Program-made: the position numbers and the translations under genes | Notes under the pieces: model-generated | What the model was told of the DNA's origin: nothing | Database searches by the model: none | Seen by the model: only the letters and a program-made list of their open reading frames with translations | Assembly (NCBI GenBank): GCA_025351325.1 | Contig: JANXWE010000153.1 | Coordinates: 1-64,000, forward strand | Direction: 5' to 3' | Source of the DNA: Fimbriiglobus sp. | GTDB taxonomy: Bacteria > Planctomycetota > Planctomycetia > Gemmatales > Gemmataceae | DNA length: 64,000 bases | In this document: positions 59,401 to 64,000 of the stretch, piece by piece | How positions within the stretch are numbered: position 1 is the stretch's first letter | Layout: the number at the start of each line of letters is the position of its first letter

Positions 59401-61853
59401 GGGAACGACTGCACCGCCGTGACGTTGCTGCCGCCGACGGTGTTGTTGTTCGCGCCAGATTCCACGGTCACGCCGATCCCGTTCTGGGCACCGGTGACGA
59501 GACTCGTCCCATTGGCGGCCGTGCCGATGTAGTTGCCTGCGACTGTGTCGCCCGTCGTGGTCGCGCCGGACAGGCTCACCCCGGCAACGGTGTTACCCGT
59601 GATGACGTTTCGTTCGACGGCGTCGTTGACGCCGTCGCCGTTGCTGCCGACGGTCGCGCTCGTCGCCCCCTGCAACAACACGCCGATCAGCTGCCCGCCG
59701 AGGCCGACCGCGCCGGTGAGGTCCGTGCCGACGTAGTTCCCGGCCACGACCGTCCCCACGCCGCCCGACTCATACACGCCGAAACTGGTGTTCGCCGAGA
59801 TCACGTTTCGCTCGAACGCATCGGACGTGCCGTCGGCGTTCGTGCCGATGCGGGTGCCGTTCACGGTGGTGTCGAAGATGCGGATGCCGGCCTGCGTGTT
59901 ACCGAGTGCCCCGAGTCCGTCGGCTTTCGTGCCGATGTAATTCCCGGCAATGACGTTGTTATCGGCGTTGCTTTGCACCCAGACGCCGGTAATGTTCCCG
60001 GAAATGAGGTTGCCTTCGTCGCTGTCGTTGGTGCCGTCGCCGTTCGTGCCGACGAAATTGGCCGCCGCATCGAACGCCAGAAACACGCCGTACTGGGTGC
60101 CTCCGCGGGCTTTGGTCCCGGTAGCGTCGGTGCCAATATAATTGCCCGAGACGAAGTTTCCGGTCGTCCCACTGTCTAGGATTCCAACGCCGGCCGCGCC
60201 GGGGGAAGGACCATTTCCACTGATGACGTTTTTGCCGAGCGTTTTCGTGCCGCCAATCGTGTTCCCGGTCGCGCCGAGGCGAATGACGACGCCGAAACCT
60301 GCGTTGGCCAATGGCGCATCGCCGGTCACGTCCAGTCCAATGTAATTCCCGGCAACCGTATTCCCGGACGTGCCGACGCCCGTGATCTCCACGCCATTGC
60401 CGCTGTTCCCGCCGATGATGTTGCGTTCGCCAACAGTCGTGCCGCCGATGGTGTTGCCCGTCGCCCCGGAGCCGACGATGACGCCGGTATCGTTCGCGGC
60501 GGCGGTGGTGCCGTCCGCGAGCAGGCCGATGAAGTTCCCCGCGACGACGTTGCCGGTCGCGGTCGCGTTGCCGATGCTGACGCCGAAGGTCGCGCCGACG
60601 ATGATGTTCTTCTGCGACGCACTCGTCGTGTAGCCGATCTTGGAATTCGACCCGGTGACGACGATGCCGTAGGTGCTGCCCGCGATGGAGGCTGTGCCGG
60701 CGGCGTTCGAGCCGATGAAGTTCCCCCCGACGATAGTGCCGGTGCCGCCGTTGTTGACGTTGAGCTGATTGCCGGAGACGACGTTGGCTTCGAGGGCGTC
60801 GCTGATGCCATTGCCGCCGGTGCCGATGCGGGTGCCGTCCACCGTGGAGTTGAACACCCAGATGCCCGTGGTCTGCGTGCCCAGCTTGGCCGTGCCGGCG
60901 ATGTTGGTGCCGATGCGGTTGCCGGCGATGATGTTGTTGTCCGCGTTGTCCTGCAAATAAACGCCGGTGGCGTTGCCGCTGATGGTGTTGCCTTCGCCGG
61001 CATCGTTGGCGCCGTCGCCGTCGGTGCCGACGAAGTTGGCGGTCGTGCCGGAATACAGAAACACGCCCGCGCCGCCATTGCCGACGGCGGTCGTACCGTC
61101 GGCGCTCAGGCCGATGATGTTGTTCTGGATGAAGTTGCCGTTGGTGGTGGCATCCTGAACCAGCACACCTTCGAAGGTGTTACCGCTAATGACGTTGGAC
61201 GGTATGGCAGACACTCCGCCGATGCGGTTGTTCGACGCGCCGTTATGAATGAAGATGCCGGTGTTGTTGGCGGCTGCCGTGGTTCCGTCGGGCGACAGGC
61301 CGATGTAATTGCCGACGATGATCGTGTTGCTCGCACCGTCCAACTCGATGCCCGACCCGGCGAACGACGTGATCGACAATCCGCTGATAAAGTTGTTCGA
61401 CGAGGTGAAGCGCAAGCCGGACCCTGCCCCGGCGGAACCACCGTCCAGCCGGATCAGTGGCGTCCCCGCGAAGCCCGGCTGACTGCCGCCGGTAATCGTG
61501 ACGGCGTCCGTGATCGTCGGCAATGCGCTGATCGGCGCAATCGTCTGGACGCCGACGCCGATGTTGAAGTCGATGTTGTCCGCACCGACGGCCGCATTGG
61601 CGTCGAGAATCGCCTGGCGGAAACTCCCGGCACCGAGATTGAAGAGGTTCGTCACCGTGAAGACTGCGGGCACCGCGCGGTCTTCCAGTGGTTCAAGCCA
61701 CAACCGGAATGCAAACTTCCGATCTTGGCGCGGCGAGCGTGGCAACCACGAGTTAGACCGCGTGGGATTGCCAGCGAAACAGGGAAACGACCGGAGCAAC
61801 CAGTTCTTAGGCGTCATCAGTGCGTTCCTTGAGTCAAAAAAACACTTTACCAA
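44412..61853 (-). CDS. giant (5813 aa) multidomain surface/secreted protein: beta-helix repeats, Ig/PKD-like domains, GSGNN repeat array, two metzincin motifs, PPC-like domain, C-terminal hydrophobic segment
   Basis: N-term LWLEPLEDRAVPAVFTVTNLFNLGAGSFRQAILDANA; many GNxIGTxxxGT/NVISGN beta-helix repeats; GGSGNN(D/N)SLVAG array; HELAHLAGLRH and HELGHALGLSH motifs; C-term LVLVGLLTGAAAAIGGLRREE. Confidence 0.92.
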   Translation of the reverse strand: MVKCFFDSRNALMTPKNWLLRSFPCFAGNPTRSNSWLPRSPRQDRKFAFRLWLEPLEDRAVPAVFTVTNLFNLGAGSFRQAILDANAAVGADNIDFNIGVGVQTIAPISALPTITDAVTITGGSQPGFAGTPLIRLDGGSAGAGSGLRFTSSNNFISGLSITSFAGSGIELDGASNTIIVGNYIGLSPDGTTAAANNTGIFIHNGASNNRIGGVSAIPSNVISGNTFEGVLVQDATTNGNFIQNNIIGLSADGTTAVGNGGAGVFLYSGTTANFVGTDGDGANDAGEGNTISGNATGVYLQDNADNNIIAGNRIGTNIAGTAKLGTQTTGIWVFNSTVDGTRIGTGGNGISDALEANVVSGNQLNVNNGGTGTIVGGNFIGSNAAGTASIAGSTYGIVVTGSNSKIGYTTSASQKNIIVGATFGVSIGNATATGNVVAGNFIGLLADGTTAAANDTGVIVGSGATGNTIGGTTVGERNIIGGNSGNGVEITGVGTSGNTVAGNYIGLDVTGDAPLANAGFGVVIRLGATGNTIGGTKTLGKNVISGNGPSPGAAGVGILDSGTTGNFVSGNYIGTDATGTKARGGTQYGVFLAFDAAANFVGTNGDGTNDSDEGNLISGNITGVWVQSNADNNVIAGNYIGTKADGLGALGNTQAGIRIFDTTVNGTRIGTNADGTSDAFERNVISANTSFGVYESGGVGTVVAGNYVGTDLTGAVGLGGQLIGVLLQGATSATVGSNGDGVNDAVERNVITGNTVAGVSLSGATTTGDTVAGNYIGTAANGTSLVTGAQNGIGVTVESGANNNTVGGSNVTAVQSFPITIGAGFFLLSFGPNVTSPLAFNATALQVQTALNALTSIGGAGGSATVTQLANVYTVTFGGTLQYAILPSMVLTENGIVGTVTIVSQGQFAGNVVSGNTTEGVQISGATTTGNRVQGNYIGTNAAGTSAVANNDGVFLTGNATGNFIGTDGNGVTDSGEGNVISGNTSAGVSIVSADGNRIAGNFIGLNAAGTGSVANRDGVFLQSTGGNIIGTDGSNDAFNANERNYISGNLDRGVVLDGANVVAGNWIGLRPDGVSAGTQQFGIQAQNGVRIGTDGNGTADVEERNVISGNTNTGVLVSGTVAVTVAGNYIGTDATGTSARANGGSGVSIQGTNHVIGGTTAAARNIISGNSSSGVSITGVGTSGNLIRGNYIGTNAAGSGVVGNGVGVSINGPVTNNEIGSSTATPGTGAGNVISGNQAQGVLFSSSTGTGNKVQGNIIGLGADGDTVIGNGLGGAANGPGLQVVNSTGLVLIGGVSNLTAVAGGVRNVIAGNPNGDIAIGNGTATNPAIIQGNYLGTDITGTSLRTTSTAILVGSATDLLIGGSGANEGNLIAGGFRGIQISFVSSDGTVIQGNRIGTDKTGTQDIGATTFGIRVSSSSKNTLIGGTTAGAMNLISGNTTGIRIDSNGVGSPTNVLIQGNRIGTKLDGLSALANGTGIEITDSASGVTVGGTVAGASNLISGNTGVGVQITGVGTTGNTIRGNSIFNNTGLGIDLGGDGVTANDKSGHAGPNNYQNFPVLTFIGGGASTNPRGIVNAAANSTYILDFFANTVVDIRGYGQGQRFLGSTTVTTNAVGRANYSVTLASPTTINEFVSVTATDAAGNTSEFAQSLLADVPPTITLNTPSTALIGITLPFTPILSDGILGKTYQSAWSVTFNGSQIPLPNAAFVSTGATDQETYFFTPQQVGTYVVSVTVTDSRGGVTTAVSAPITVNATTLGVTITGNPLGTPVPFAIVTGQPVTLTSRIADPRQLAVDPKTGVTITPNYTFNWSLTRDGIPFPLPVGTVTNASTFTYTPTGGGLFLVSLAVSDGTQAAGADSVSQVVSAAPSAQIVVTPGTAVTAGTVVNLQAVIIDAALRRSLTYSWTVTSDNTQSTLTGTNTTGLFVFTPNAAGNYTVNLTVTDDLGRTGIGAPVQIRVSAAVPTVTVFGAPFTVAPGSSVSLTGAATDADPNRPGSGSANTYTLSWSAITTAGTLTPATGTGASYSFVASAAGTVVVTLTATDQNGVKTSTLTVINVAAAAGALTVTPPVNPTQGQSLTWTASLSPAVTGTVYSWSVFGPDGVTSTFGTGTTNTLTLTNAQPGRYDMMVTATTTSGNAYTTMAPAAGTFVIVPHAPVSVAVTVVPPVSPRINFQEGDTVNLTSLALESGVDLTNLSKASYLWTVTGPNGFFQVGVLPMIGVTPLAAGTYTATLTVRDFTGASGTGSATFAVVHVPPQPTLSFVDIGTDGTIGLQAVVSNPGGQYRFTYTVSLNGQLYLAATGGGSAYTFRIPPLATLGSVTVTVTDSAGATGQLSATIQSVAAGTAATPVAKTVRASDFLAGTTTAIVLALGFDTITVDPTLPDTSTVEFIAVGAHNVFTGGRTINIFQGDSGSNVLNGGIGANTFYASGNDTLTGGAGANRIVPVTVDTSTGNVLSVTAGSGANTIDLSQQFAVSLNLSLLGSAQSFDALGNKVLLSGVFQSVLGTAGSDTLTAASGASISGGGGNDLLQAFNANNITLSASSGQATFNVTGGSNVLLLGGKDTNLLSVIGTQNATLIGGSGNNDSLIAGAGSKNVSLVGGSGSNDSLVALGANVSLIGGSGNNNSLVAGAGSVNVSLIGGSGNNDSLLALGANVSLIGGSGNNNSLIAGAGSKNVSLVGGSGSNDSLLALGANVSLIGGSGNNNSLVAGAGSVNVSLVGGSGSNDSLLALGANASLIGGSGNNNSLVAGGGSRNVSLVGGSGNNNSLIAGSGSVNVSLIGGSGNNASLVAGGGSHNVSLVGGSGSNDSLVALSANVTLFGGSGNNASLVAGAGSTNVSLVGGSGNNHTLVAEFGAVDVLAVGGSGNNDSLVAHGRNVSLVGGSGNNDSLVAGSTGVNILLFGGSGNNDSLVAQSGSLNVLAVGGSGSNDSLVARGGNVSLVGGSGNNNSLIAGAGAVNVILVGGSGGNDSLVALAGSTNISLIGGSGNNNSLVAGAGSANVSLVGGSGNGNTLVASGSLTLRNFSGGSDTLIAGAANVSLVGGSGNNDSLVAARGIVSVIGGSGGDVTLPGVSGATNVSLLGGSGNNNSLFAGAGSVNVSLVGGSGHNDSLVAGANSVNVSLIGGSGSNASLVAGAGSVNVLLVGGSGNNDSLVALGGGATPSSNVSLIGGSGSGLRLSVADVNGAILIGGFGNKILLSASGTSTGVIMIGGFGNDDTLTAGSGVSNSELIGGFGNNDSLSATGSNNLVLVGGFGNNDTLTASGGSNLTLLGGYGNFASLSATGVTNAYLLGQSGNNDSLVSTNGRNVSLVGGSGSNLYLADTGSTHVSLLGGSGSNDSLISVNGTNVTLFGGNGANDSISATGGINVLAVGGTAGGHSINAVNLSNATLFGGAGNFNRIATTGGSNVLSVGGTGYGNSLSDTNGSADTLVNGGNQLSSLLASGGDTVRLFGGGGTDFLSAIGGSKIGLFGENGDNTYTISGTAANPFSGYLDALGTVGLDQSSTDQLESGMNTILFPVSDRVVLDLGLSVGGAATALAATAVTQQVSTGVSFYLIGLFQGVVGSATGNDFIRGNALPDSLVAGGGNATLMTGAGGGTLVSGSGNDLLIGGGRTTYAFRGAASGHATISQSDANNADTIDLSKLSGPATLNLASTADQAVTPLLTITLVNPTDSDVIGSAVGNNITGNSRDNHITLSTGNNTVVTGTGLTTLKFTGSSLGTNVVTASALQSVGLNFHQLGAPVSIDLANATQAVAGGTISFAGATDGRAVASVVGTVFNDTLLGNPNPNAPGVSLYGGGGRDSIVAGSGDDFLQAGVPQLVFLDFDTYTPLSINSHVYTQYERDAIQRRMEGVYSAFRSTVTDPATSRTYTNGFVFTQSLATARLLTRGTGGEFVTLFVNKPPVGGQADQVDFGNADLGGTASVDASLILGRDHQPDPTTANYIAETAGLAEHELAHLAGLRHTDSFGPIGSGGYQVFLNGTQVAGLNPNHYFPIYQQPATALAINASANPILAGTSIPAGATAYGYETALHVSGSPASVGITRYDTLNNLFFGEREAIRLAFDQSGVTILAQTSPHGAAVVAQDLGTLPGLVVPNTLAAGSLNFGKSFAVTALAVVGSIGLDANGQSRSDWYTFAGRGGDSMSFETISNVLPGNTRPLDTIVRVYDSAGNLLAMNDDELESKDSLIQDFLVPADGKYFVQVDTYAENPSQNTSQGHYILSITGFQIGASLGGGSTLVAGPGSDILYGGQGNNLFRMAPNIAGSVTVIGGNGADVLDQSAAPLETVTYLPSANSAPISRIYANPPAIAFPAGNITQTANKGGQVSFSAELTGYPGRGLTYSLATVSGGQYPTGATIRATDGTFNWSAGDQGTYQVRIVATASDGSSATTTLTITVNVVPPVLNTLTAQTAPVGTAVILTGHVAKPVATDVYLYGWVVTDSNGQTVATAASQTLSFNPGVSGTFTATATATDTQDGQTSSTSTAITITEVTPIVAPLPSAGVKAGQSTQFIASYSYPGSVASLTLTWTVTNSDGQSVSTGTGSTFLFAAPDAGVYTVTLSVRTASGVTGSASATVTATGVPPTATPPAGVSLSEGTTVALAFTNPYSPASAVMTAGLRYSFSVSPALLATTYAAAGTSASYNFTGADVGTFTVYGRIIDKNNQSTDYATPVVVTAVQLVPTGGGSFTAIKNSSTGALTLAAFTDPGGADATSTYAASIDWGDGTAATAGSVVLSGSAFGVSGSHTYATQGSYTVRVSLAHDGLPPVVVSDSVTVSAPALVGTGGFNPSGTKAADTGTVTLATFTDPTGPDAFATYSATINWGDGTTGAGAISSPDAGGKYTVTGSHTYTTTGTKTVVVTLRHDGSPDATATDTATIINPVLVAQGVGVAATRNSPTGQVTVATFTDPAGPDALANYSAVVNWGDGTAASAATVTLGSDGRTFGVAAGHTYAAQGSYPITVTVAHGAAPPAPTVATTTATVSNPAVSPTFTPFVGIQNVALTNQRVATFTDPSGADATTAYTATVNWGDGTATTAGTIGAAGGGVFAITGSHTYTTAGTFTVTITVVHGSSPPASTSGTATINNGKVTATGTSAPFVGALPSTAVVATFTDPNGAALPSAYSATIAWGDGQSSAGVVSSPVSGVFSVSGTHTYFDLGSVPVSVTITRGTSAPATVASTANVGTSIFALNPTLSGAVSLSGSPVISIDGALVIDSNSNTALIASGSPRITAGSIRIVGGYSTSGSPSITPTPIIHVVTVADPLASLAVPVNPGGTPINATISGSQTVTLNPGLYSQISISGSARVTLNPGVYVIAGNFTVSGSSKLTGSGVLLFMAGSSYLNSHAYGGISFSGSPVITLTPMSTGTYAGITMFQARDNNRAISFSGSAQAGINGFVYAPNALLTLTGSNTTVRMGIIVDRLSTSGSSTSGQTTGGSGTEDGNPAGELLSTNLSVYVNDPFGHLTAAERNRIHDAIVSVDALTAPYLIDVVEVTDPADANVVIDLASTSVLGGVAQGVLAAYDPTNGEITIIDGWNWYDGTAAESIGASQFDFQTVVTHELGHALGLSHMPILTSVMYGSLTPGLAKRSLITADLNVGNDYGLPGALHADLSGLLFEVPGSPVGFEIETSQRPSITDLSPLVLVPTFPTASRPVALDFPRVAVSVPPVSRSESTLQSTPATATVQVFSMVPDFEPTNQPPVAELPAKLVPEVAADRRAARPDRAPVVPTQLPPAVPASQIASPAEDILDTWPEMSHWLDMLKPVPVSTGFDGDNVELSELVLVGLLTGAAAAIGGLRREEPALPELRPVRPT
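45144..45176 (-). other. metzincin zinc-binding motif 2 (HELGHALGLSH), with downstream SVMYGSL Met-turn-like segment
   Basis: HExxHxxGxxH consensus in the C-terminal part of the giant protein, preceded by VNDPFGHLTAAERNRIHDAI. Confidence 0.85.
49950..49982 (-). other. metzincin zinc-binding motif 1 (HELAHLAGLRH)
   Basis: HExxHxxGxxH consensus, preceded by LVFLDFDTYTPLSINSHVYTQYERDAI. Confidence 0.8.
51600..54160 (-). repeat. coding minisatellite array encoding NVSLxGGSGNN(N/D)SLVAxGA-type repeats
   Basis: Dozens of about 19-21-aa units; in 53581-54060 the DNA repeats with an exact 120-bp period (two units). Confidence 0.9.
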
Positions 61854-62133
61854 ATTAGAAGCGAGTTCAGCTAAAAATATCGTTACAATTGAATTTTCGC
61901 CAACAATTCAAGATCAGATTCACAGCAACTTGTTCCCGCAAGGCACAAAAATTGCACTCCGGCCAGAAATCGGGGTATGTGGGTATATCCGCAACGGTGT
62001 CCGCAACCCCGCACGAATTTTCCGAAAATGACGAATTTATTTCGATTGAAAGGATTTTCCAGCGATATCCAAGTGGCGTCAGGCTGACATGTAGCGACCG
62101 TTGTGCCTTACACAATCGTTTGCAAATCGTTCC

Positions 62134-62994
62134 TCATTGGCCCGAAGTGATCATCCCCAGATAGGCGGATCCGAAGTGCCGAACCTCAAAAAAATCCGGA
62201 TTTTCAATCCCCGGCTTGAATACCTCAAACGACCGCATGACACCGAGCGTGGCCGCGCTCTCGAGCGCACCGATGAATGCCGCCGAGCGGTCGAGAAAGT
62301 GGGGCGACTCCGCCCACCGGGCCATTTGCGCCGCGCTCAGGAAGAAACAGCCCGCGTGCGGGTTCGTCATGGTACGGAACACCACAGGTCGGCCGAGGAC
62401 GTCGGCGGAGAGTTGTCGGGGGTTGGTAACGGGTTGGAATGGGGCCGTGCAGGAGGGGGGCAGGTCGCCATCGATGTAAATCTTGTCGAGGTGCGGGTGA
62501 CTCCCGGTTTCGAAGCGATTCGGCTGGAGCAGGCGTTCGTCGCCGAACTGACTGCGGAACCAGTCGAGTTTGCGAAACAGCCACGGGTCCGGCAGCAAGA
62601 TGTCGTCTTCGAGATAGCAGAAGTACTGGTAACTCCCCAACCCGGCCGCGAGGGCCGCGTGGCACTCATACCCGAGGAACGGCGGGTCGGCGGCAGTCGG
62701 TCGGTGTGTCCAACCGCGCACCCCGGCGGGCAGCGAACCCAAGAGGTGATCGTCGCCGGTGGTGCAGACGACCACCTCGGCGTTGATCGGCGGCCCAGAC
62801 ACGAGTCGGGCTTGGCGCTCGACGTGGGAGAGGACGCACACCCGCGGCTGGCACAACACGCGAATCGCGGTCAGACAGGCGGAGAGCGCGGCGATCCGCG
62901 GTCGGGGGTCGCGCCCGAACGCCCCGTGCGCGCGGCCGTCCGGAGCGACTCCGACCGGGCGGAAGTAGTGCGGGATGGCGAAGAGGATATTCAT
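62134..62994 (-). CDS. glycosyltransferase-like protein
   Basis: MNILFAIPHYFRP start; QYFCYLEDDILLPDPWLFRKLDWF (DxD-like EDD) followed by LLQPNRFE. Confidence 0.65.
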   Translation of the reverse strand: MNILFAIPHYFRPVGVAPDGRAHGAFGRDPRPRIAALSACLTAIRVLCQPRVCVLSHVERQARLVSGPPINAEVVVCTTGDDHLLGSLPAGVRGWTHRPTAADPPFLGYECHAALAAGLGSYQYFCYLEDDILLPDPWLFRKLDWFRSQFGDERLLQPNRFETGSHPHLDKIYIDGDLPPSCTAPFQPVTNPRQLSADVLGRPVVFRTMTNPHAGCFFLSAAQMARWAESPHFLDRSAAFIGALESAATLGVMRSFEVFKPGIENPDFFEVRHFGSAYLGMITSGQ

Positions 62995-64000
62995 TCGGTC
63001 GCCCCGCCGGTTCGCAAACGCCGAACCGCGACGGCGTCTTCGTACAGGTGCCGCATCTGGGGCAAGCAGACTTCCAGGCTGTAGTTATTGCGGATCATTT
63101 CCACCCCGTTCCGTCCCAGATGCTTGAAATCCAGCGGCCGATCCAGCACCTCTTCCATGCGGTCGGCCATCGCTTCGGTGTCGAAAAAGTCGGTCAGCAA
63201 CCCGTTCACCCCGTCTTGGATCATCTCCCGCACCGGGCCGGTGTCTGAGGCGAGAACGGTCGCCCCGCACGCCAGGGCGTTCATCAAGGACCACGAGAGG
63301 ATGAATGGGACTGTGAGATACACGTGCAGATCGGTGGCGGAGAATAGCTCGGCGAGCAGCACCGGGGGGAGGGTGCCCGTGAAGTGGAACCGCGACAGAT
63401 CGAACGATTCACGACTGAGAACGTACTGCTTGAACGATTGGTTTCCGGTGATCTCGGCGTCGCCACCGTAACAGACCCGGTCGTCGCCCACCACCGCGAA
63501 CTGCACGTCCGACCGGCGCCGGCAGACGATGTTGGCCGCCCGCATGAACACGTCGAACCCGCGGATCGACTCCATCCCCCGCGTGACGTAGGTGACGAGT
63601 TTGGTGCCGTCCGGGATGGCCCACTGCCCGAATCGCCGGGGGACGTCCACGCGCGGGTGCCAGAGGGTCGTGTCTACCCCGTCGAAGATCGCCCGCACCT
63701 TCGGCCGGTAGGTTCCCGGGAGTTGATCCCGCTGCCACGTCGTCGGGCTGTAACCGAGGTCGCAGGACTCCAGATCGAGCAGGAGGACGGTGTTCCGCAT
63801 ATGGGCGCGGAGGCGATTCAGCTCCGAGTTGGGGAAGTCCGGCCGGAAGTCCATGTCGGACCCGGTGGTGTGGTAGTAGTACTCGAAGTAGTTGACGATC
63901 GGGCAGTCGTACAACTCGCGCAGGAAGACGGTACTCAGGTACCCGGAGTGGCCGACGATGAGGTCCGGCTTCAGATCCGGCCGCGCTTTCAAGGCTTCGA
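62991..64000 (-). CDS. GT4-type glycosyltransferase, 5' end beyond the window
   Basis: PDLIVGHSGYLSTVFLRELYDCPIVNYFEYYYHTTGSDMDFRPDFP...IFDGVDTTLWHP...DLHVYLTVPFILSWSLMNALACGATVLASDTGPVREMIQDGVNGLLTDFFD. Overlaps the next gene by 4 bp. Confidence 0.88.
   Translation of the reverse strand, partial: EALKARPDLKPDLIVGHSGYLSTVFLRELYDCPIVNYFEYYYHTTGSDMDFRPDFPNSELNRLRAHMRNTVLLLDLESCDLGYSPTTWQRDQLPGTYRPKVRAIFDGVDTTLWHPRVDVPRRFGQWAIPDGTKLVTYVTRGMESIRGFDVFMRAANIVCRRRSDVQFAVVGDDRVCYGGDAEITGNQSFKQYVLSRESFDLSRFHFTGTLPPVLLAELFSATDLHVYLTVPFILSWSLMNALACGATVLASDTGPVREMIQDGVNGLLTDFFDTEAMADRMEEVLDRPLDFKHLGRNGVEMIRNNYSLEVCLPQMRHLYEDAVAVRRLRTGGATE

Noticed and set aside
62101-63084. 327-codon + ORF over the glycosyltransferase genes
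   Set aside because: Antisense to ORFs with better glycosyltransferase-like motifs and an ATGA overlap.

Overview
High-GC window whose gene content looks planctomycete (Gemmata-like). Supporting signs are many sigma factors, ECF/Ser-Thr-kinase pairs, DUF1559, DUF1501 and DUF1800 proteins, and giant secreted proteins with an N-terminal LEDRxVP motif. Taxonomy is inferred from family content only. From left to right: a decayed RHS fragment; a fasciclin / ECF sigma / RskA-type anti-sigma cluster; an FG-GAP surface protein; an ECF sigma-STPK pair followed by a DUF1559 pilin-like protein; a solo single-chain restriction-modification enzyme; a rewired Kdp locus (free-standing KdpD-N/USP protein, HAMP-PAS histidine kinase and NtrC-type sigma54 activator, divergent from a micro-ORF plus kdpFABC with a good sigma54 promoter match and a frameshifted kdpB); a DUF188 protein, a ferredoxin and a WhiG/FliA-like sigma; a tight five-gene cluster of three paralogous ECF sigma factors fused to a TM segment and carboxypeptidase-regulatory-like repeats, then DUF1800 and DUF1501; a second ECF-STPK pair; and a 17.4-kb giant adhesin-like gene with two metzincin motifs and a 120-bp-period repeat array, flanked by glycosyltransferases. 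Best candidates for something little described are the membrane-tethered sigma / DUF1800-DUF1501 operon, the sigma54-rewired Kdp locus and the giant double-metzincin protein. All family calls come from reading the translations; no database search was run.
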